A stretch of DNA of 64,000 nt from Micropterix aruncella (taxonomy: Eukaryota; Arthropoda; Insecta; Lepidoptera; Micropterigidae), in contig OX155957.1 in the NCBI GenBank assembly GCA_944548615.1, forward strand, positions 8,841,597 to 8,905,596. Direction: 5' to 3'. Made by a program: the position numbers and the translations under genes. This document shows, piece after piece, positions 31,991-42,901 of the stretch. Below the pieces are notes generated by a model that was not told the origin of the DNA, did not search any database, and saw only the letters and a list, made by a program, of their open reading frames with translations. Numbering within the stretch: the stretch's first letter is position 1; every line of letters begins with the position of its first letter.

Positions 31991-32387
31991 AAGATGACAG
32001 CGCGAGCGGCTGCCCGGCCTTTTGCGAAATAAACCTCTTTTTTCGGCTATTTTGATTGGATTATTTGCTGTGTCTTTCACTTTATCATCTAGCTGGTATT
32101 AACGTGAAACGAATCACTGTGCGCCCTGAGTGTAGGCGTCGCGCCGTGTCCAATAGCCATTAGTCGTAGGGGTCGGCTGTGGCTGTGGCGCCGGCGACCC
32201 CCTGGACGCCGACGGGCGCCACCTCGACGCCCAATGCAAATTAATATGGACGATCCAACGTCTCTTTGACCTCACTTCTGTCAACGAATATTAAATAACT
32301 AAGCGTGCCACCAACTCAACACGCGCCATAGGTGCCTACTTCCCTCCCGGTTGAAACTCATACTTGTTCGAGAAAGAGGCCATTTTT
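31991..32387. other. GC-rich apparently single-copy block
   Basis: 32090-32240 is GC-rich (GTGGCGCCGGCGACCCCCTG, GACGCCGACGGGCGCCACCT) and ends with the POU-type octamer ATGCAAAT at 32234-32241, next to TTAAT. All frames are interrupted. It may be regulatory; inference only. Confidence 0.35.
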
Positions 32388-32618
32388 ACACGACTGCCCA
32401 ATAAAAAAGGAGTGTAATGTGTTCAGGGCTCATCTATGTATGTTTTTCGTATCTTTATTCCAAAACAACTTGAACCGATTTAGAAGTGTGTGATATTATT
32501 AGAATCTTTATGTCATCCCGAGTGTCATCGGGTAACTGTCAAAATATCAAGTAAGTAGTAGTCTAAATGTCCAAATGTCAATAAATTAACATAAATGTAT
32601 CGTCTTTAGTGGCAAACC
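32388..32618. repeat. Truncated repeat B copy
   Basis: The terminus ACACGACTGCCCAATAAAAA and AACTTGAACCGATTTAGAAG match B. It ends at the TCGTCTTTAGTGGCAAA module. Confidence 0.6.
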
Positions 32619-32684
32619 ACCCAATAATATTTATTGGGTACCCACCCAATAAAGTAAATGTTGATACCCACCCAATAAAACTAT
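32616..32684. repeat. Short tandem repeat with a hairpin
   Basis: ACCCACCCAATAAA or close variants occur three times. The first unit forms a hairpin, ACCCAATAA with TTATTGGGT (32619-32627 and 32631-32639). Confidence 0.55.
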
Positions 32685-32733
32685 TTTGGATGTAAATGAA
32701 TGCATTTTAGTACTAATATATGTATTCTTGCAG

Positions 32734-33405
32734 GGGAGTTAATGGGCCCTTGCTGAGTTGGCCACGAAGACCCATTCTGTTCAGGGTTGGTCACACTCAC
32801 GGGTCAACACCTATCCGACGGCCTCCACGCATGAAATGCGAGCCTGGGTAGGACTCTGGCCTTATGGTCAGTTTCCCCTAAGAATCCACCTTCTGGCGCT
32901 CCTGGACGGTCTGCGCACCGTGCGGCGTAAGCCAATCGACTGTGCACTCTGACTAACAGTCGGGGGAGTCTGGAAGCAGTACTGTTTCCTATAGAGCGGG
33001 GGTGGTTGCGGACCTTACGGCGACTGCTCTTGAAATGACCATCGGCTACCCGATCCTGGGTTAACAGCCGGGCAAAGGACGCTGTGGTCCGCGATAGATT
33101 CGGTAAACACCGTTTCACCGCTTCGTAAGGGAGAGGACCGCGCAAGCGACCTCGAACTCGTAACCAATCGAGAGACCGGAGTAATCTGGTCACAATTGGA
33201 AGTAAGGGCGTGAGTGTCGGTCCGCCGGATAACATTCCTGGCTATCTCGCGGTTAAGGCGTTGGCCTTTTACGGGCTTGTGGCGTAGCTAGACGATGGAC
33301 TGTTTCGTCCTCAAGTCTTCTACGCTCACTCCAGGGAGATAGAACGTCTAATCGTTAAAACTTCCTGAGGTGACGGGCTCCCCCGCTGTAGTCGACAACC
33401 CAAGT
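32734..33405 (-). mobile_element. Repeat C copy, full length
   Basis: It runs from GGGAGTTAATGGGCCCTTGC to GTCGACAACCCAAGT, 672 bp, inverted relative to the 29.2 kb copy. A 143-codon frame lies on the minus strand (32804-33235) with WLRVRGRLRGPLPYEAVKRC, NLSRTTASFARLLTQDRVAD and GHFKSSRRKVRNHPRSIGN; pieces of this frame recur in the 29.4 and 57.9 kb copies, frame-broken. The flanks are only loosely similar (TGTATTCTTGCA and TGTTATTGCATA), so no clean duplication. No known domain. Confidence 0.65.
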
Positions 33406-33546
33406 TGTTATTGCATAATATCACAAATGAAAAAACAATCAAAAAGTTATGATACAGGCAAAACATATGTTTTAGACACCTGATGTCACAGTGCGCCACG
33501 TCCATCTCAAAACAACATGAATCATAGTGACATAAGAGTAAGGTCA

Positions 33547-33930
33547 ATCACAACGGGCGAACCCGTCACCCCAGGGAGTTATAATGGCATCAGGTCCTTT
33601 TATCTCTTGAAAGACTTCACGCGTACAAAAACAATCCAATGTCTAACTAGGTCAACAAGCTGGCAAGAGTCCAACGCGTTAACGCGAGGCACTAGGAAGG
33701 GGAAAGCGGGCCAACCTCGGTGCTTTACTACCAGATTCGGACGGATTCCCCCATTCTCTAGTCTGGTTACAGATTCGAGGTTCCTCCACCTGATGGTAGC
33801 GGTAATTGAGTTCGAATTTATAGCGGACCGAGGCGCCCTAAGACCGACCTATGACACACGTCCTATGACACCGCCCTACGATGACACCGAGTACGTTGTC
33901 CCACGCGTAAGCCCAGTGTGTTTCTAGAAC
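33547..33930 (+). repeat. Partial, diverged repeat C copy
   Basis: CACAACGGGCGAACCCGTCA, CAGGGAGTTATAATGGCATC, AGAGTCCAACGCGTTAACGC and GTCTGGTTACAGATTCGAGG match the GTCGAC half of repeat C. The 136-codon frame over it (33517-33927) is not shared by other copies. Confidence 0.55.
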
Positions 33931-34904
33931 TTACGTTCGCAACGCGTTAGACACACATAGAATTTCGGCGCATGCGCAGAGAAAAGACATGCGGAAGTAA
34001 CTACATACATAAAAATCGTTCTTTATCATTTTTCAATTGCTTCATTAATGTATGGTATTCATGAATCCAACATTTATGTCATGAATCCAATATCTTCTTA
34101 ATTTAACTTTTATTTTCGTTTTGTGGTGCGGCCATATTTATTTAAACATATCAAACTGAGTAAATCGACCTCAAACAAAACATCAAGGAGATGCTGATAG
34201 GCCACCCTTTCTATAATCTGGCCGAATTTGAGGGCCATGATTTTTCAAATATTGTGCCCATTTAAATTACTTAATAAAGTAGAGCCTTATTGTCTGATAA
34301 TTTTATATGGTCTTATATCTGTACTTTTAGTTTAAAATGCATAACGTTGATTTAATTTGATTATTTAACATTTTACTGACAGTTTGTATATTACGATGAA
34401 TAATTTTACTACGTATCTTTTCGAATTACTAACTACTTCAAATATTAGGCTTCTATTTTGATTATTTATATTTATAGTTTGACAATCTAGTAGTTAATTC
34501 TTGACTACTGAGTTCAGTAAAGAGTAGTAACGAAACTTACTACCTAACCCAATTATTTTGACACGTCCAAGAGCGGTCTTTAGCCGTCAATTGGACACGA
34601 CGAAAATGTAATGTAATGTAATGTAAAACTCACTCTCAGAATCAGAAAACATATTGTACAGCGTTTGCACACAATAGAAGTGCACCTTCTGAGCAGCGAC
34701 AGCAGCTTCTGATGCCGTATATTCGTATACGTTGCATACGTGGGATAAGTATGCACACCAACGTGAGAGCATTGCATCGTATACGTTGCGTACACGGGCT
34801 TAGTTTGCCTCTACCTTTATAGTGTTTGCTATGCGCTGCGCTGCGCACTCCGACATACCGTAATACCCAATTGGCGGAGTATTCGAGTGACTCGCCCGTG
34901 CAAT
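33931..34904. other. No gene seen
   Basis: GCGCATGCGCA at 33968-33978 resembles an NRF1/Ewg-type site. An AATGT run lies at 34605-34626. 34660-34860 has two CGTATACGTTGC-x-TACG motifs about 70 bp apart. Overlapping minus-strand frames of 61-71 codons are in simple or repeated sequence. Confidence 0.35.
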
Positions 34905-35392
34905 TCTGGGAAGAGGTATATAAAGCCTGGCTTATTTATGCCGACGCAATCAATTTACTTGGAAAACAAGAGAAGGAGGCCGCGCGGGCTGGGCGCTAGG
35001 CAACCGACACCGACACCATGCATTTTTCATAAGACGCTTAAGCCGGCCGGTTGGCTCGCGGGGTTCTTTCCGTCCCACCCGAACGCTTTCAAACTAAAAC
35101 TGAATAGGTATATTCGTATACTTCACATATTGGGTGGGGGATACTGCTCTATTCCGGGAGTGTTGAGAAAATTAACTCATTCTAAAATATTTGTATTAAA
35201 CGAACCTTAAAATCGATGTTTCGGAAATACACATTAAATTATAATCATCAGTAATATATGCATTTCCTTTCTTTGTCAAAAATTAATAAAAAATACACAT
35301 CATTAGATTCGATCATTTTAACCTCTCGGAAGCCAGCCTTCGCGCTCAAAAAAAGGCGCTGCAACTGTTTGGTCGATTTTGCATATACCTTC
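34905..35392. other. TATA-like motif, otherwise no gene
   Basis: GAGGTATATAAAGCCTGG near 34913-34930 is a fair TATA box with GC-richer flanks. The 107-codon frame at 34887-35210 overlaps it and has no family features. Frames on both strands at 35248-35461 mirror each other in AT-rich DNA. Confidence 0.3.
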
Positions 35393-35867
35393 TGTCTAAA
35401 AAGTTCCGGGAATTCAGAATTTAAAAAGATTCTGTTAATGATTTCCAAAAAAAAATCTTAAGTTGGTAGAACTGTCTTTATTTACTCTATGCCTAGAATG
35501 CGCGCGAACTGTCAGCCATTTTGAATAGAACAGCAATTGAATTGTACACCTTAGTAGTGCGTCACGATTTTCACAATGAACCAAAGTATTGAACAAGAGA
35601 GAGAAGACAAATACAATTGACCAACCACCGTATTCACCAGATTTGGCCCCATCAGACTTCTTTCTGTTCCCAAAACTAAAACTGCCTCTTCGTGGTACCC
35701 GTTTTGAGTCCATAGAGTCCATTAAAGAAAATTCGTGGAAGGAATTGAAGGCTATACCGAAAAACGCCTACAAAAAGTTTTTTGAAGATTGGAAAAAACG
35801 CTGGCGAATGTGTGTTGCATCAAATGGAGACTACTTTGAAGGTGATAAAATAAACATTGACGATTAA
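35393..35867 (+). pseudogene. Internally deleted mariner (DD34D) transposase remnant
   Basis: From about 35605 the frame reads QPPYSPDLAPSDFFLFPKLK then RFESIESIKENSWKELKAIP, KNAYKKFFEDWKKRW and GDYFEGDKINIDD, ending at TAA 35865-35867. This is the mariner C-terminus; PDLAPSD carries the third catalytic aspartate. A short ATG frame at 35576 (MNQSIEQE) could be the original N-terminus joined by a large internal deletion. Both other catalytic aspartates are absent. The left limit at a TCTAAAAAGTTCCGGGAATT motif is a guess. Confidence 0.7.
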
Positions 35868-36748
35868 GAGCCTTATTACAAAATAGCGTAGGTATTCTTT
35901 TAAAATGAGTTGAAAAAATGAACGCATTTTTTTTTGGATGTAACTATAAAAGATAGGATAAATAAATAAATAAATAAATAAATAACTATTCAACCCTGGG
36001 AGAAAACCGCGGCACTGAGCGCTCTTCTCTTGCGCAAGCAAATATATACACAATTTCTAATTGTTTTTTGCAGTGTTTTCTCCTTTCTAATGACAATAAT
36101 TTATATTATGTCTTATTGCTAAAAGAGTGAACTTTAATATAGTATAAGTATTATATAAGAATCTTATTTTATTTCTGAGAAAATTAGAATGATACAGGAA
36201 GATTTTTTTTTAATTTTGTGTAATTGTAAGTAATGTATACCTTGGATATGTGGTCAAAAAACGAAAAAATAAAGCCGTAGTGTACATCAAGAATACATGA
36301 CGGACATAAAAAAAAATAGTATACGGTTTTCGTTGTAGTGATATTACTGTATTAAGGAGCTCAAAGTTTGCCTTCCGAGCGTTTTACGAATAACGACTTT
36401 CGGAAAATGGGCTGAATAAGTAAATAATATTCGTTATATCTAAAATTAAAGGCCGCTATGGTCAACATCAAGAAATAGTCCAGGTAATTCAGTAATTAAA
36501 GTTTGTAGAAATCTCTTCATTTCTTGGAATTAGAACGCCAAAAATCCACTTTTCTTGCCTTTCTGGAAAAAATATGTGATAGGGCTCTTAAACGAAAATT
36601 GTGTGTTTTATTTAATAATTCCCGGTACTTTATTGACAGAGTAGTACGTACTAACAATATCGTTTTTTATAAGTTCCGTCTTGTTATTTAATAATTAATC
36701 TTGTTAGTCATGTATCCACCGTGGAATTTAAATTGCGCACAAAACTTT
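35868..36748. other. No gene; AAAT microsatellite
   Basis: A run of six to seven AAAT units sits at 35956-35985. The remainder is AT-rich without coding-like frames. Confidence 0.45.
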
Positions 36749-36939
36749 AAGGGGTGATTCTACCCGTTAAATAGATCACAAAACTGCTACTCTACTCTCT
36801 CCTACTAACATCACTACTCTCCCAGTACTATAGTACTGGGAAAGTGCGGGTGTGAAGCGACGGTCGGGGGCGGCGTAATCCCGCCGCTTTCACAGCCCCT
36901 ATTCTTCGGAGCTCGCGCGCGGACTGTAAATTCACCCTT
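36749..36939. mobile_element. Possible small MITE with a perfect 20-bp palindrome
   Basis: AAGGGGTGATTCTAC on the left and, inverted, AAGGGTGAATTTAC on the right suggest short terminal repeats. At 36821-36840 CCCAGTACTATAGTACTGGG is a perfect palindrome, and CGGCGTAATCCCGCCG forms a second hairpin. The target duplication is not clear. Confidence 0.4.
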
Positions 36940-37184
36940 GGAAGTATAATAGATTCACTTGACGTATCTATACTATACTATCATTTCAAAATAACACCCG
37001 CGGCCTATTGCACAGTGCGCTATTTAGGCGCTCTCGTTTAGATATCGCGATGGAGAGACGTATAAGGCTGATGATATCTATCTAGCCATATAGAAATCTA
37101 TCTATCTAGCTATATAGAAATGTGGTGTGCATCACCACTATCCAACAAGATCCCGAAGCATGCTACATTCGGTAAGTCATGCAT
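36940..37184. other. No gene seen
   Basis: It contains two TCTATCTAGCxATATAGAAAT units near 37075-37120. Confidence 0.4.
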
Positions 37185-37360
37185 TATCCAAGTCGGAGAG
37201 GCAAGCTTTTATCGCCAACCCAGCGGTTTACAACAAACTCAGCGAGCACATTAGATAGGCGCAATCACTTGACGTGTTTAAGAGCCGCCTTAAGAAATAC
37301 CACACAGATAAGGCGTTTTACTCACTGGAAGAATATTAGTGGAGTGAAGATTTAAATGCG
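37185..37360 (+). pseudogene. LINE C-terminal fragment
   Basis: The frame reads VYNKLSEHIR, a stop, then AQSLDVFKSRLKKYHTDKAF and YSLEEY before a stop. This matches the xYNxLPxxIRxxxSLxxFKxxLKxxL and AFYSxxEY ending of CR1/Jockey-group LINEs. Only the last 60 or so residues remain. Confidence 0.65.
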
Positions 37361-37870
37361 AAGATTGATGCCTAAAGTGTTAAAAAAATGTCTTTGTAAT
37401 TGTGTAAATCATCTCAGCATTTCTCATATATTTACATTATTTTTGTACTTTTCGTTTTCTCTTTTATTTTTATTTTTATTTCCTTGTCCATTCTAATATT
37501 TTCAAACGATTACATTATGATAGAAATAATGTTTTGCACCCCTCAAATGTGAGGCGTCCCTTAAGGGATGCCTTGGCAAAATGTATACAAAATGTATATA
37601 AATTTATATAAATGTAAATATAAATGTAAATGTGCGCCGCTTTATAGTAATCCGCTCTATAGTAATGCTATAGCTCTATAGTAAACCCCGCTCTATGTAA
37701 ATGTAAATGTAAATGTAAATATAAATTTATAAACATTCTGCCGTAGGCAACCCGAGCTAATCGCCATTCATTTGAGGGGTTAACTGTATGTATGACTTGT
37801 ATACCATTATATAAATAAAATTAATCTGAATATGAATATACAATACAATACAATACAATACAATTTATTC
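37361..37870. repeat. AT-rich simple repeats
   Basis: AAATGT-type units recur at 37590-37735, and ATACA repeats five times at about 37838-37864. Two CTCTATAGTAAT-like units lie near 37650-37685. No gene. Confidence 0.55.
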
Positions 37871-39370
37871 TACTCCAGTAGGTAGGCATTCCTACACTTG
37901 GATGCGTCATTGCGTCTAACATTCTTAGTGACTAAGGAAAACTATCGTGATAGATGTGACTATAAAAATTAGTATTTTATAACCAGTTTGATATATTCCT
38001 GTTAAATAGAAATTAATGTAGTAATTAAAATGTTTGGCTGAATGAAGAGCACAATGCCTTTAACCATAATTTTTAAAAGTGATAATGTTATAGTCATGAA
38101 AATAGATAATCGTATAGTAAGTATTATAAAATTAAAATTATTTACCAAATCTAGCAATATAGCCTTCGTTGATAAAAATAAATATTACGCTCTTTGGCAA
38201 ATTTTATTTTATTTTATTTTATTCTGGAACCAAACAGAACTACATACAATGCAATAAAAACCTATTTAAAAGTGTCAAAAATCCATTAATGTGATTCCGA
38301 ATATAAAGTATACAAAATAAACGCAATATAATTTTATATTGTTTCCGCTTGAGAATGGGGGGAATCAGGATGGGAAGTGAGGTGAAAGGGAGAGACAAAA
38401 TAGATAAAAATATATTATGTATGTATATAAATATATTTATATTTAATTTTAGGTATGATATATAGTTATTATAATGAATATACTTGAGATAAAATTATGT
38501 CCTTGAACTAAATTAAATGAAATATAATATGTATAAATGTTTTGTGATCATCTAGATAGACTCTAGAATTTTTTTATTGTGTTCTTATAAGAGGTTTTTG
38601 ATGAGTGTAATATGTCCACACTTAAAAAGTCTGTTTATATCTATGACACGCTCTGTATAGAAATGCATTTTGAGATGCGTTGGTTTTCACCACAGTGAGA
38701 TGAAATGTCAACTATCAGGAATTTTCCTTTATTTTATTTTGTGATACTCTTGGAAAATTGATTCAGCATTATCCAAATCTCTTAGGTCGTATACAGGACT
38801 CTTGACTGAGCTATTACTTTAATTTTTTAAAATTGTATTCACACATAAAAGCTAAATTATTGTATTTTTCAAGCGTAAAAAAATATACTTAACAATCAGT
38901 GATAAGGATGTAATTTCGCAGTAGACGTTGTTTGAAATACATGAAATTAGGTTGATTTTCAGGATTTGAGGAGAAAAAATCGGACACGGTGTATAAGCAA
39001 CCCACATGCAACGAAGTTTCTAGTTTAGGGGGTAAAACGAGTCATGTCAACAATTTCCATAGCTTTGAATAATTACTGAGCTGGAAGTCGGCAAATGTGG
39101 CCTTTAATTTGAGCAATATAACTGTGGGCGGTCTCTCTGGGATTATGTCGTGACAATAAATAGTTTATGGCGTCTTGCCGTCAAATTTGCATGAGAAATG
39201 AAGGAGCGCGAAGAACGAACACCCAGCGGCGAAACTAACGGCCGAATTGAATTAAAGAGACGAGTGAAGTTACGACACGGCAGACTTTAGGAAGGTAGAG
39301 GTAACGCTCGGGGTAATTAGTAATATGCATGAAATGAAATGAAAAATAGTCCAACCAATCAAATATTATA
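37871..39370. other. No gene; mixed-composition block at 39000-39330
   Basis: 37900-38990 is AT-rich; the 71-codon frame at 38042 is not protein-like. 39000-39330 is less AT-rich, shows TTTGCAT and GGTAATTAGTAATATGCATG motifs of the kind bound by POU/homeodomain factors, and has no copy elsewhere here. All frames are interrupted. Confidence 0.4.
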
Positions 39371-39372
39371 TA

Positions 39373-40281
39373 CAAGGTGTCTAAATTAAGTAATGAGATT
39401 CTTTTTTTTAAATTTATTCATATAGAATTACAATACAATATTGTTTCCCATAAAATAAGATTCTTGGGAAGTGAAACAGCACTGGAGACGGTTCTGTCAA
39501 TCCACATTTCATTGCCGAGACTCGGATACAACAATAGCATTCGCTTAATCGGTTACAACCGTTTAAATGTTTTCGAGTGTCCCAAGATAACGTCCCTTGA
39601 GGTGAATTTGCAATGCCGAGATAAGGAAAAAGTCACAAGGACTAAAAACCAGAATAATGAGGCTGAGGAGCCACTGGAATGTTACTACTAGTCAACATCT
39701 CCTTACTGAAATGGTCCTGCGGAGGGTTTTTTTGGAACCATTCTTGCACCGACTCCTGTCATCCCTAATTCATTGGTCAAAATCTGATGAAGGCGGTGTG
39801 ACTCAAACTCAACGCTTGCTCGATGATTCTGACCGTCAACCGATAACCTAAACGCACAAGATTCCTAATTCTGACAACCTTTTCATCTGTTCTTGAAGAT
39901 TAAAGCCTTCCGCCGCGTGGCTCATCTTCCATTGGCTCTCTTCCTCGTGAAAATGCCTTAACCCAAAAAAAAAACTGGAAAAAGTACTGTCTTCGGAAGA
40001 CTGGTAAAGTTATTCAAAAGTTTCCGTAGCACTGTGTCCAAGTCTGAAGCAAAACCTGATAGCAAACCGCGGCTCAAAATTGACGTCCTTCATTTTTAGA
40101 ACGCACTAGAAAAAACTGATTCACGAAAATAATCGCTAAGGACAACCAAATGACTAAAAAAATTTAATTGTACTTAAGGCGCTTCAAATGTTCATCTGGC
40201 GGCCCCTTAAAGTCCTGAGCTTCTAGTGTTACCATATCGAACACTACATTACCAGTCTTATTACTTAATTTGTACACCTCA
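39373..40281 (-). pseudogene. Mariner element, internally deleted, both terminal repeats present
   Basis: The termini are CAAGGTGTCTAAATTAAG and, inverted, TGAGGTGTACAAATTAAG, with TA at 39371-39372 and 40282-40283. On the minus strand the transposase N-terminus is visible: FEPRFAIRFCFRLGHSATET, later MEDEPRGGRL and RIRNLV-like pieces, and LTNELGMT. The C-terminus SPCDFFLISALQIHLKGRYL follows after a missing middle. At 909 bp it is shorter than a typical 1.3-kb mariner. Stops and frameshifts make it inactive. Confidence 0.8.
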
Positions 40282-40320
40282 TATATAAGTACTTAATAAG
40301 TACAGAATTTAAATTATATA

Positions 40321-40877
40321 CAGAGTTTTACAATAAGGGCATGTCAATGTTGACAGTCTGTGACGGCCCTGTTGTTTTGGCGGGGTCTGTCAAATCTGTT
40401 ATTTATTATTCAGTCACTGATGTAAAATTATCATGGCAAGCTACACGATTGAGCAGCACGTTACAAATCTATTATCTAAATGAGTGTTCGTTAGTGCATT
40501 GGTTATCTCTCGCGGAGGTGACGCGAATTAGCCACCAAAATCGTGCAATTTGACCCCGCTAGACTTTTTCTCCTGGGGTTTTCTAAAGACGCAGGTCTAT
40601 ATCAATACGCCGCAATCATCCCATGACTTTAAAGTCAACATAACCTAGGCCATCGCTCAAATTCAGCCGGATCTATGCGGCGGTGTCATTGAAAATTGGA
40701 CCTCTCGGATCCGTGACACCATGCGAAGACGCGGCAGACATTTGAACAATGTCATATTCCATACATAATGGCATACGTGGGCCTTTCAAATAAAAAAAGG
40801 ATTTCGTTAATACCTCATACACACCATGTTTTATTGCACAGACTGTTAATATCTACCCGCCCCTATAGGGAAACCCT
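40321..40877 (+). mobile_element. Type-M mariner/IS630 remnant, both ends present
   Basis: The left end CAGAGTTTTACAATAAGGGC and, inverted, the right end AGGGTTTCCCTATAGGGGCG are the same terminal repeat as at 54.2 kb, with AGTCTGTG just inside on both sides. The interior keeps only the transposase C-terminus. It lies 40 bp from the end of the mariner at 39.4 kb. Confidence 0.7.
40541..40768 (+). pseudogene. Type-M transposase C-terminus
   Basis: The 76-codon frame reads SCNLTPLDFFSWGFLKTQVY, then KVNIT, one TAG, and AIAQIQPDLCGGVIENWTSR then MRRRGRHLNNVIFHT to TAA. This is the IS630/mariner DDE_3-type ending usually written SCDLTPLDFFLWG and ENWTxRxxxxxxxRGxHLxxVIF. The catalytic aspartate of CDL is asparagine here, and an in-frame stop is present. 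Confidence 0.7.
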
Positions 40878-40999
40878 ATTTTATTTTATTATTTTTTTTA
40901 ATTTTCTTTATTCACTTACTACTAATCAACATAACAGTAAAACCAAGGCATTGAGAAGTCAAATTAATAAAGATATTACCGTAACTATACAAATAGAAT

Positions 41000-41690
41000 G
41001 ACACTTATAATACTAGCTATCATATAAGAATAAATAATTAATAGCTTGCAATTTAAACAAGTGAGGGTTGGCGATAAAAATATCGAAATCTGGTGCCATC
41101 GAGTGAATTTCATTTAAGTTCCGCAAAGCACGCACCAACAAGTTCCACCTCGTCAGGTTAGTGCGCGAGAACGGCTCCGCGAAAAGATGGTGTGATCGAG
41201 CACGAAGATAATTATTTGGTATGAAAAGATCCACCTTGGCTAGTAAGCTATGGTTATCAGTTTTACCACGAATTGAAAACATAGGACATGGTCAGCATTT
41301 CTCTTCTGAGCAGCAAGAATTATAGCCAACCATGCCTGTGATAAATGCAGTCGGAATTCAAAAATAGATAATATCCGTACTGCTTAAAGTACAAAAATCT
41401 CAAAAAACACTTCTGTACCTTTTCCAGCATGAGGGTATAAGTATCTTCATGCGGATTTCAAATAGCTGCATTCGTTTCCATGCGACTTCTAACAATCGAG
41501 TTGTACAACGTGCGCATAACCCGAATATTATTAAAGTGCTTGGATTGCCGTATCATAAACACTAGAAGCTTGAAAGAAGTTGTAGAAAGTTGCCTATATA
41601 TATTTAAGAAAATAGGACATTCAGATACTTTTCTCATTAATGAAGCATACTGCTTCTCAGTTTCCCCAGAGTTTTATTATTACTTCTGTT
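41000..41690 (-). pseudogene. LINE reverse-transcriptase C-terminal fragment, antisense
   Basis: From 41690 leftward the minus strand reads FKLLVFMIRQSKHFNNIRVM, RTLYNSIVRSRMETNAAIWN and LMLEKVQKCFLRFLYFKQYG, a non-LTR RT thumb region. After a stop near 41320 it continues LLAKVDLFIPNNYLRARSHH and LFAEPFSRTNLTRWNLLVRA to a stop at 41013. The 89-codon part is intact. It is the same family as 12969-13216. No catalytic domain. Confidence 0.75.
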
Positions 41691-42180
41691 ATTAAAATTG
41701 TTAGAAGAATCCTCCTCTCCCTGCTTCTCAAGTCCCTTTCCTGCCTTCGTCTCCTTCCATTCGTCTTTATTTAATTTTAATAATTAGTTTTGTTATTGTC
41801 ATTATCAAAAAATGTAGTTTTCTCTTTATTTTATTAGTCTAATTTTTATTTTTTTTAGTTGACGCAAACCTTGTAATATACACTAAAGTTAGAGGTTTGA
41901 TGACAGATATTACCGCAAGTTTTTTTGCTGAAAATGCGGTTTTAGTATTATTTTTATTATTATTATTATTTATTGCAGATTGGATAACGTATGACGCAGT
42001 CTGTAACTGTCTAAATTGGAACAATTCCGAATTTGTCTTAATTGTCACGAAAGTTTTCGCTTATGCGATTTTCGTCGAGTCGGTATAAGTCCATGTACGA
42101 AAGAATGACGTTGCTTTCTCATTAATGTATGAGAGAAGAAGTCAGATTTCCCAAATAGTAGTCGGATTTCCCAAATAGTA
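41691..42180. other. No gene seen
   Basis: AT-rich. TCxGATTTCCCAAATAGTA is present twice in tandem at 42142-42180. Overlapping frames near 41840-42088 lie over ATT repeats. Confidence 0.4.
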
Positions 42181-42184
42181 TTAA

Positions 42185-42897
42185 CCCTTTAGGGACCATT
42201 GGACATATGTGTCCCATAACTTCAAAAATCCTTTTATAAATTATCGAATAATAATAATTTATAAATTATATTTTTTCTATGTTATTGAGACATCAGCATC
42301 TTAATATTCGCAATAAAAACAATGTTAAAAAATATACCGCATTTTTTTAAATTTCGCAACGAACTCTGGTGATTTTAAATAAATTAATAAAATATTTATG
42401 GCGACTTTCTCAATTACATTTTTTTCTTTAAATACGTTTTTATACACGACTGCCCAACATAAAAAGGAGTGCAATGTGTTCAGGGTTCATTTATGTATGT
42501 TTTTTGTTTCTTTTTTCCCCTATCATTTCTAAACGCTTTAACCGATTTCAAAGTATGTGGCATTGTTAGAACCGTTGTGTCATCTCGAGTGTCATAGGGT
42601 ACATTAACTGTCAAAACAAGTAAGTAGTTGTATAAATGTTCATATCTACAAATGTCAATAAATTTACATAAATATATCGGGTTTAGTATCGAATGAAAGG
42701 TCTGATTTAGTACATTTCGAAAATATATATGTATCTATATTGATAAATAACACAGGAATACTTATGTCCCATCAATTTATACAAATTCTATTGAACCAAT
42801 TTTCATGAAACTTTACATACATGTTATTTACATTGCTCTTTAACAGTTTTATGTATCCAAAATTTCCATACTCGCAAAGCTTATAGTCCAAGAAGAG
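42185..42897. mobile_element. TTAA-flanked MITE containing a repeat B insertion
   Basis: TTAA lies at 42181-42184 and 42898-42901. Ends read CCCTTTAGGGAC and, inverted, CTCTTCTTGGAC; 8 of 12 match. An ATxTGTCCCATxAxTT motif occurs near both ends of the original element. The middle (42444-42750) is a repeat B copy. piggyBac type inferred from TTAA. Confidence 0.5.
42444..42750. repeat. Repeat B copy nested in the TTAA element
   Basis: It starts ACACGACTGCCCAACATAAA and includes CTAAACGCTTTAACCGATTT and AAATGTCAATAAATTTACAT. It ends near TTGATAAATAACACAGG, short of the usual second terminus. Confidence 0.6.
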
Positions 42898-42901
42898 TTA
42901 A

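Noticed and set aside
33517..33927. 136-codon ORF
   Set aside because: It lies over a diverged repeat C copy and is not in the frame shared by other C copies.
34887..35210. 107-codon ORF downstream of a TATA-like box
   Set aside because: The TATA motif lies inside the ORF and the product has no recognisable features.
39377..39691. 104-codon plus-strand ORF
   Set aside because: It is the antisense shadow of the mariner remnant, whose protein reads on the minus strand.
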